Under the pieces are notes generated by a model. That model was not told where the DNA came from. It did no database searches and saw nothing but the letters and a program-made list of their open reading frames with translations. Source: Burkholderia savannae (GTDB lineage: Bacteria > Pseudomonadota > Gammaproteobacteria > Burkholderiales > Burkholderiaceae). From it: 64,000 bases of DNA. The translations under genes and the position numbers were made by a program. The DNA lies in contig NZ_CP013417.1 of assembly GCF_001524445.2 (NCBI RefSeq), positions 3,162,001-3,226,000 of the forward strand, in the 5' to 3' direction. Below, one piece after another: positions 58,518-64,000 of the stretch (positions are counted from its first letter, which is position 1; the number at the start of each line of letters is the position of its first letter).

Positions 58518-59744
58518 ATGGGCATTCCGAGAGATTCGCAAAACGACTACGCCGCCGCCCAGGTCGACGCGCGCTTGCGCTGGGTCGAAGCCGAGACGGG
58601 CAAGCGCTATCCGCATCTCGGCGGCGCGAGCGTTGCGCCTGAAGCGGTGCAGGGCACGTGTGAGAATTTCACGGGCTTCGTCGGCATTCCGCTCGGGCTC
58701 GCGGGCCCGCTGAAGATCAACGGCGCGCACGCGCGCGGCGAGTTCGTCGTGCCGCTCGCGACGACGGAAGGCGCGCTCGTCGCGTCGTTCTCGCGAGGCA
58801 TGAATCTGATCTCGGACAGCGGCGGCTGCACGACGACGCTGCTCGCGAACGCGCAGCCGACCGACGCCCGGCCCGCGTACCGCTTTCTCGGCGACGCGCT
58901 CACCAAAGTTTCGGCGATCGTGCTGCGCTCGGCCGACGACGCAAGCGCATTCGACGCATGGCTGCGCGAGCACGTCGCGCAAGTCGTCGACGCGGCGAAC
59001 GCGACGAGCCGTCACGCGCGCCTGCTCGAAGTCACGCCGCTGTTGCAGGGCGATCTCGTCGGCCTTGCGTTCACATACGAGACCGGCAACGCGATGGGCC
59101 TGAACATGGCGACGAAGGCGAACGAGGCGGCCTGCCGCTACATCGCCGAGCATTGCCCGCAGTTCGTCGACGGCTACCTGAACACGCTCGGCGGCGACAA
59201 GCGTTTCGTCGCGGATCAGGCGAAGGGCCGCTACGTATCGGCAAGCGTGCGCATTCCGGCCGCGCTGGTCGAGGCCCGTCTGCGCACGACTCCGGCGCGG
59301 ATGCGCCGTTTCCTGCAGGCGTGCAACACGCTGCTCGCGCAGCGCGGCGCAACCGCGCCGAACATTCATGTCGCGAACGCGCTGACCGCGCTTTTCATCG
59401 CGTGCGGCCAGGACCCGGCGTTCGTTACCGTATCGTTCAAGAACGCATGCACGACCTTCGACGTTCTGGACAACGGCGATCTGCTCGCGGCCGTCACGCT
59501 GCCGAACGTGATCGTCGGCGTCGTCGGCGGTGGCACGCGCCTGCCCGCGCAACAGGAATGCCTGCGCATGCTCGGCTGCGAGGACGATGCGCGCAAGCTC
59601 GCCGAGATCGCTGCCGCCGTCGCGCTCGCGGGCGAAGTGTCGGTCGCGGGCGCCGTGAGCGCCGGCGAATTCACGCGCGCGCATACGGTGCTCGGGCGAG
59701 GACTCAAGCAAGCCGAGCAAACGCCGTCGGAGCTCGCGACATGA
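58518..59744 (+). CDS. Hydroxymethylglutaryl-CoA reductase-like protein (class I type)
   Basis: 408 residues. Catalytic residues of HMG-CoA reductase are all present: Glu84 (ATTEGALVAS), Lys228 (GGDKRF), Asp299 (CGQDPA) and His389 (TRAHT). ENFTGFVGIPLGLAGPL, TGNAMGLNMATKANEA and VGGGTRLPAQQECLRMLGC follow class I order; length fits a soluble catalytic domain. The reaction is a four-electron reduction of a thioester to an alcohol with NAD(P)H. No mevalonate-pathway partner lies nearby, so another acyl-CoA may be the substrate. Ends in ATGA overlap with the biotin carboxylase. Confidence 0.9.
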   Translation: MGIPRDSQNDYAAAQVDARLRWVEAETGKRYPHLGGASVAPEAVQGTCENFTGFVGIPLGLAGPLKINGAHARGEFVVPLATTEGALVASFSRGMNLISDSGGCTTTLLANAQPTDARPAYRFLGDALTKVSAIVLRSADDASAFDAWLREHVAQVVDAANATSRHARLLEVTPLLQGDLVGLAFTYETGNAMGLNMATKANEAACRYIAEHCPQFVDGYLNTLGGDKRFVADQAKGRYVSASVRIPAALVEARLRTTPARMRRFLQACNTLLAQRGATAPNIHVANALTALFIACGQDPAFVTVSFKNACTTFDVLDNGDLLAAVTLPNVIVGVVGGGTRLPAQQECLRMLGCEDDARKLAEIAAAVALAGEVSVAGAVSAGEFTRAHTVLGRGLKQAEQTPSELAT

Positions 59745-61237
59745 GCGTGAAACGCGTCCTGCTTTGCTGCCGCGGCGAGATCGCGCTGCGCTTCGTGCGC
59801 ACCTGCCGGCTGCTCGACATCGAAACCGTCGCGATCTACACCGACGACGACGACAACGCCGGCTTCGTGCTCGCCGCCGATTCGGCGTTCCACATCGACG
59901 CGTGGAATCCGGCGACGCTGATCGACACCGTGATCTCGATCGCGCAGGCGGTGCGCGCGGACGCGGTCGCGCCCGGCTACGGCCCGCTTGCCGAGAACGC
60001 GGCGTTCGCGGCGGCTTGCGCGGCCGAGGGGCTCGTCTTCGTCGGTCCGCATGCCGAAGCGATTCGCCGCACCGGCGACAAGATCGAGGCGCGCGCGGCC
60101 GCGCAACGCGCAGCCGTGCCCGTCGTGCCGGGCGCGACGGTCGCCAACGACGCACAAGCGGCAACGGCCGCGGCCGAAATCGGCTTTCCGATTCTGATCA
60201 AGGCGGCGCTCGGCGGCGGCGGCCGCGGCATACGCGTCGTCGAGCGCGCGGAGCAGTTCGACGACGCGCTGGCCGAGGTGCGCCGCGAGGCGAAGCTCGC
60301 ATTCGGCAGCGACGACATCTATCTGGAGCGCTTCCTCGGCGAGCGAATCCGCCACATCGAAGTGCAGGTGCTCGGGGACCGTCGCGGCAATCTGCTGCAT
60401 CTCGGCACGCGCGAATGCAGCGTGCAGCGGCGCCGGCAGAAGATCGTCGAGGAGGCGCCCGCGCCCGCGCTGTCCGATGCGCTGCGCGAGCGGCTGCACG
60501 AGTCCGCGCTTGCAGTCGCGCGCGAGGTTGGATACGACAACGCGGGCACGGTCGAATTTCTCGTCGACGGCAACGAGCGGTTCTACTTCATCGAGATGAA
60601 TGCGCGCATTCAGGTCGAACATCCGGTCAGCGAAGCCGTGACGGGCGTCGACATCGTCGAGCAGATGTTGCGCGCCGCGGCCGGCGAACCGCTCAGCCTG
60701 TCGCAAGACGACGTGCGTTTGCGCGGCTCGGCGATCGAATTCCGCATATGCGCGGAAGACGCGCACGCGGACTTCCTGCCGACGGGCGGCGGCGTCACGC
60801 ACTACCGCGTACCCGAAGGGCCCGGCATCCGGATCGACTCGGGCGTGCACGCGGGCGCGCGGCAATCGACGCGTTTCGACAGCCTGTGCCTGAAGCTGAT
60901 CGTCGACGCCGCAACGCGCGAGCGCGCGCTGCGCCGCGCGCGCAACGCGCTGCGCGAGCTCATGATCGCGGGCTTCAGCACGAACGTGCCGTTCCATCTG
61001 TGGCTGGTCGATCATCCGCCGTTCAAGCTCGGGCGCTACGACCTGTCGGTCACGCGAGACTTCCCGTTCGCCCACCGCGTGCCGGACGACACCGCGCGCG
61101 TGTTGCACGCGCTCGCGGCTCTTGCGGCTCACTGCAGCGGCGCGCCGCTTCCGGCGCGCGCAGGCGAGCCGGCCGTCGATGCATCGGCACCCTCCGCGTG
61201 GGTGACGCGAAACGACCGCCGCGCCTGGGCATCGTGA
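59741..61237 (+). CDS. Biotin carboxylase subunit
   Basis: 498 residues. ATP-grasp enzyme that carboxylates biotin. GGGGRGIRVV (glycine loop), CSVQRRRQKIVEEAPAP and EMNARIQVEHPVSEAVTG are intact. Non-standard are GYGPLAEN where most have GYGFLSEN, and CCRGEIA for NRGEIA, which hints at an old, divergent copy. The start overlaps the reductase stop by 4 nt. Confidence 0.92.
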   Translation: MSVKRVLLCCRGEIALRFVRTCRLLDIETVAIYTDDDDNAGFVLAADSAFHIDAWNPATLIDTVISIAQAVRADAVAPGYGPLAENAAFAAACAAEGLVFVGPHAEAIRRTGDKIEARAAAQRAAVPVVPGATVANDAQAATAAAEIGFPILIKAALGGGGRGIRVVERAEQFDDALAEVRREAKLAFGSDDIYLERFLGERIRHIEVQVLGDRRGNLLHLGTRECSVQRRRQKIVEEAPAPALSDALRERLHESALAVAREVGYDNAGTVEFLVDGNERFYFIEMNARIQVEHPVSEAVTGVDIVEQMLRAAAGEPLSLSQDDVRLRGSAIEFRICAEDAHADFLPTGGGVTHYRVPEGPGIRIDSGVHAGARQSTRFDSLCLKLIVDAATRERALRRARNALRELMIAGFSTNVPFHLWLVDHPPFKLGRYDLSVTRDFPFAHRVPDDTARVLHALAALAAHCSGAPLPARAGEPAVDASAPSAWVTRNDRRAWAS

Positions 61238-61286
61238 CGGCGTCGAATCGATCTGCAATGCCAACCATGACGAAGGAGCGCCCGGC

Positions 61287-61862
61287 ATGAGCCTTCCCCT
61301 GCTTCACACGTCTTACACGGGCACGTTGAGCGGTGCGCCGGAAGACGAGCCGCCCGCGCGCATCGACGTCCGCACGCTCGAGGCCGGCACCTATCGCGCG
61401 ACGTTCAACGACGGCGACTCGTTGCTGCTTCGCCTCGTATCTCGCGAGTCGCTGCCCGACGGCGTCGTTCGGCTCGTCGCAGACGCGAACGGCACGCGTC
61501 ACGACATCCTCGTCTCGCCCGCCGCAAACGGCGGCGTCACGCTCGACTATGCCGGCATCCGTCGCACCGTCGACACGCGCGGCGCGCGGCGACGCGCAGC
61601 CGGATCGCGCGGCGGTGGCCGGTCGACGCACACGGCGATTGCCGCGCCGATGCCCGCGCGCATCGCGGAAGTGCTCGTCGCCGAATCTGATGTCGTCGAA
61701 GAAGGCGCACCCGTGGTTCGCATCGAAGCGATGAAGATGCTGATGACGCTGTCCGCGCCGCTCCGTTGCCGGATCGAAGCCGTGCACGTGGCCGTCGCGG
61801 ACAACGTCGAGGCGGGCGCGCTGCTCGTCAGCTTCGCCGACGTACACGCCGATTCCGCATGA
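61287..61862 (+). CDS. Biotin carboxyl carrier protein with N-terminal extension
   Basis: 191 residues. The biotinyl domain is the last ~75 residues with EAMKM (biotinylated Lys150). The first ~110 residues form a beta-rich section like the N-terminal BT-type domain of fused carboxylases, then an Arg/Gly linker. Completes a three-gene carboxylase. Confidence 0.9.
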   Translation: MSLPLLHTSYTGTLSGAPEDEPPARIDVRTLEAGTYRATFNDGDSLLLRLVSRESLPDGVVRLVADANGTRHDILVSPAANGGVTLDYAGIRRTVDTRGARRRAAGSRGGGRSTHTAIAAPMPARIAEVLVAESDVVEEGAPVVRIEAMKMLMTLSAPLRCRIEAVHVAVADNVEAGALLVSFADVHADSA

Positions 61863-61919
61863 CCGCCGCACCCGGGTCATTCTCCCGAATCTGAATCTCC
61901 ACACTACCGCGGAGTTGCC

Positions 61920-63314
61920 GTGAGCCTCGAATCCCACATCACCGAGTACTGCGACGCCCTCACCTATTCGACCGTCGATCCCGCCGCGATCGAGATTGCG
62001 AAACACTCGCTGATCGACATTCTCGGCGTGTCGATCGCCGGCTCGCGCGACGCCGAGGTCGCGCTGCTCGCCGGCATCGTCGAGCACTGGGGCGGGCTGC
62101 CCGAAGCGCGCGTGCTCGGCCGCGCGAGCCGCCTGCCCGCACCCGCCGCCGCGCTGCTGAACGGCGCGTCGGCGCGCGCGCTCGATTTCGACGACGTCGC
62201 CGATCCGCTCGGCACACACCCGAGCGTCGCGATCCTGCCGCCGCTACTGGCCATCGCCGATCTGCGCGGCGACGAAATCGACCACCAGTCGTTTCTCACC
62301 GCATACATCGCCGGGCTCGACCTGTCGATCCGGTTGTCGCGCGCGCGCCGCGAGACGCTGCTCGAAAGCGGACGCTACGACCTATGCAAGGTGATCGCCG
62401 CGACGGCCGCGGCCGGCATGCTGTACGGGCTCAAGGGCGACACGCTGCGCCATGCGATGGGCATCGCCTATACGTCCGCGCTCGGCGAAACGCAATGCAT
62501 GATCGACGGCGCGCCGACGGTGTTCTATCAGCAAGGGCTCGTCGCCACGAACGCGGTTCGCGCGGTCGTACTCGCGTCACACGGCTTCACGGGCGCGCGC
62601 GATTTTCTCACGGGCCGCTGGGGCTACTACTCGGCGTTCGAGCCGGGTTCCGCGATCGAGACGATCGACGCCGATCTCGGCAAGACCTTCGCCAACGTCG
62701 ACGGCATCGCGTTCAAACCGTTTCCGACCTGCCGCCCGAACACATCCGCGGCCGCACTCACGCTCGAGCTGACGAAGGGGGAGCGCCTGAGCGCGTCGCA
62801 GATCGAGCGCGTCGACATCCGGACCAACCGGCAGATCCATGACCTCGTCAGCGCGCCCGTCGAGCGCAAGCAGGCGCCGACGAGCGTCGTCGAGGCGCGC
62901 TTCAGCATCGCGTACAACGTCGCGACGGTGCTCGCGACGGGCGATCTCTTCATCGGCGATTTCACCGAAGAAGCGATTCGCCGGCCCGACGTGATCGCCG
63001 TAAGCCGGAAGATCCATCCGGCCGCCGCCCCCGATTGCGAATGCGCCGCGCTCGGCACGCACGGCAAGATCAAGATCGCGATTCAGCGCGTCAACGGCGC
63101 TGTCCTCTCGGGTGAAGTGTCATATGCGAAAGGCAATCCGAAGAATCCGATGAAGCTCGACGAATTGGTCGCGAAGTTCGGCAAGTGCGTCGCATACTCG
63201 GGCCTTGCGCACGTGAGCGCGAACCGCCTCGCCATCGTCGACTGGATCGTCGATCGATCCGATCGGAATCCGAAATACGCGCGGCTCGCGGAGCTGCTGC
63301 ACGCACCCGCGTAA
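61920..63314 (+). CDS. MmgE/PrpD family protein
   Basis: 464 residues from a GTG with GGAG 5 nt upstream. KHSLIDILGVSIAGSRD, NGASARALDFDDVADP and FKPFPTCRPNTSAAA are conserved for MmgE/PrpD, whose members include 2-methylcitrate dehydratase and cis-aconitate decarboxylase. Last gene of the operon; it suggests a branched polycarboxylate or beta-hydroxy acid is dehydrated or decarboxylated. No methylcitrate synthase lies nearby. Confidence 0.9.
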   Translation: MSLESHITEYCDALTYSTVDPAAIEIAKHSLIDILGVSIAGSRDAEVALLAGIVEHWGGLPEARVLGRASRLPAPAAALLNGASARALDFDDVADPLGTHPSVAILPPLLAIADLRGDEIDHQSFLTAYIAGLDLSIRLSRARRETLLESGRYDLCKVIAATAAAGMLYGLKGDTLRHAMGIAYTSALGETQCMIDGAPTVFYQQGLVATNAVRAVVLASHGFTGARDFLTGRWGYYSAFEPGSAIETIDADLGKTFANVDGIAFKPFPTCRPNTSAAALTLELTKGERLSASQIERVDIRTNRQIHDLVSAPVERKQAPTSVVEARFSIAYNVATVLATGDLFIGDFTEEAIRRPDVIAVSRKIHPAAAPDCECAALGTHGKIKIAIQRVNGAVLSGEVSYAKGNPKNPMKLDELVAKFGKCVAYSGLAHVSANRLAIVDWIVDRSDRNPKYARLAELLHAPA

Positions 63315-63317
63315 GAA

Positions 63318-63343
63318 CATCCGCTCCGCGATCGGAGCGGATG
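63318..63343. terminator. First of two convergent hairpins
   Basis: Perfect 11-bp stem catccgctccg/cggagcggatg (63318-63328 with 63333-63343), loop cgat, four bases after the MmgE/PrpD stop. It has no T-run; it may assist the next one. Confidence 0.6.
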
Positions 63344-63362
63344 CGCGCCGCCCTGAACGACA

Positions 63363-63420
63363 CGAGAGCCGATGCGCGGGGCCGTTCGGCCCGCGCATCG
63401 GCTCTCGCCTTTTCTCTTTT
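63363..63420. terminator. Terminator of the carboxylase operon
   Basis: Perfect 18-bp stem (63363-63380 with 63390-63407; cgagagccgatgcgcggg left arm) followed by ccttttctctttttct. It separates the operon from the convergent oxidoreductase. Confidence 0.88.
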
Positions 63421-63428
63421 TCTCGCGC

Positions 63429-64000
63429 CTACTCGACCGTTTCCGCGCCGCGTTCGTCGAGCGCGGGAACGGCGACGGGCACCGCCGCCTCCGCGCGGCC
63501 GGTAAGGATTCGCTCGACTAGCCGCGCCTGCCGCTCGCGCACCTTCTCGACCGCGCGCGCCTTCACGTGCCCGTAGCCGCGAATTGCGTCCGGCGCCTTC
63601 GCCCAGGCGACGATCTCCGCCAGCGTGTCGCGCTCCAGCTTGAGCAACAGACGCTCGAGCGTCTGCTCGTATTCGCGGACGAGTCGTCGCTCGTCGCGGC
63701 GCTCCGTCGTCCATCCGAACGGATCGAACGGCGTGTGCCGCAACGCGCGGCTCGCCGCCAGCACCCGGAATACCGGAACGATCCAGCCCGAGAACGCGCG
63801 CTTGCGCGGCGGCTGCTCGCCTGGCTTCGAAAGCGCGTCGAGCGTCGGCGGCGCGAGATGGAACGTCAGCTTCGCCGGGCCTTCGAACTGCTCGCGCAGC
63901 TCATCAAGAAACGCCTTCGACGTATGCAGGCGCGCAACCTCGTACTCGTCCTTGTACGCCATCAGCTTGAACAGCGTGCGTGCGACCGCTTCGGCCAACG
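63429..64000 (-). CDS. Indolepyruvate ferredoxin oxidoreductase family protein, C-terminal part
   Basis: The frame is open to the right edge; ~190 C-terminal residues are visible. The MAYKDEYEVARLHTSKAFLDEL and ..RTDEYEQTLERLL-like patterns and the RGYGHVKARAVEKVRERQARLVE ending match the DUF6537 tail of fused IorA/B-type enzymes. These decarboxylate aryl- or branched 2-oxo acids to acyl-CoA with an electron acceptor. Convergent with the carboxylase operon; may be housekeeping or part of the same chemistry. Confidence 0.82.
   Translation of the reverse strand, partial: LAEAVARTLFKLMAYKDEYEVARLHTSKAFLDELREQFEGPAKLTFHLAPPTLDALSKPGEQPPRKRAFSGWIVPVFRVLAASRALRHTPFDPFGWTTERRDERRLVREYEQTLERLLLKLERDTLAEIVAWAKAPDAIRGYGHVKARAVEKVRERQARLVERILTGRAEAAVPVAVPALDERGAETVE

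Noticed and set aside
56995..61862. Housekeeping acetyl-CoA carboxylase
   Set aside because: The subunit type is the propionyl/methylcrotonyl-like carboxyltransferase, not AccA/AccD, and an HMG-CoA reductase is interleaved.

Overview
The window is very GC-rich, densely coded chromosomal DNA. Its gene content and order (purK/purE/purC, fba-pyk-pgk, ilvE-waaF, moaC, a PglL-type glycosyltransferase next to a pilin, sucCD, recA-recX), together with several short tandem-repeat arrays in the spacers, point to the Burkholderia pseudomallei/thailandensis group, primary chromosome. The species call is inference from gene content; no rRNA is present.

Layout. 1-2027: the end of a fatty acid hydroxylase and a GDSL lipoprotein esterase on the plus strand. 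2305-12179: a long minus-strand housekeeping run (Sua5/TsaC, PurK, PurE, PurC, class II aldolase, pyruvate kinase, phosphoglycerate kinase, AzlC/AzlD exporter). 12404-16975: a plus-strand run (IlvE, zinc-finger protein, heptosyltransferase WaaF, NTF2-like protein, YheT hydrolase, unknown protein). 17274-30658: mostly minus strand (M48 metalloprotease, TonB-like lipoprotein, DUF2501, PglL, pilin, TerC, SucD, SucC, DUF2889, RecX, RecA behind a LexA box), with moaC on plus. 30862-35065: an OmpR-type two-component system and an MHS-type transporter.

35300-44778: a 9.4-kb filamentous (inovirus) prophage integrated in a tRNA-Met gene and bounded by a 49-bp perfect direct repeat. It has visibly lower GC. 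Transcribed right to left are a small HTH gene, ssDNA-binding protein, major coat protein, minor coat genes, adsorption protein, DUF2523/pVI, Zot/pI, secretin/pIV, a non-coding region, rolling-circle Rep, a DUF4224 protein and a tyrosine integrase. A repressor-like gene and a truncated antitoxin-like gene read the other way at the right end. The phage carries its own terminator behind the rebuilt tRNA; the probable native terminator now lies past attR. 44779-46071 is a degraded strip with gene fragments.

46072-64000 is accessory metabolism: a SWIM protein, LysR regulator, MDR oxidoreductase, old-yellow-enzyme homologue, class II DAHP synthase, EthD-like protein, small unknown protein, prephenate dehydrogenase, MarR regulator, then an apparent operon encoding an acyl-CoA carboxyltransferase, a class I-like HMG-CoA reductase, a biotin carboxylase, a biotin carrier protein and an MmgE/PrpD enzyme. 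The minus-strand end of an indolepyruvate oxidoreductase closes the window. The pairing of shikimate-entry and tyrosine-branch enzymes with a dedicated carboxylase and an HMG-CoA reductase is, to my reading, the most likely undescribed pathway here. A working hypothesis is an aryl- or acyl-CoA that is carboxylated and then reduced by four electrons at the thioester.
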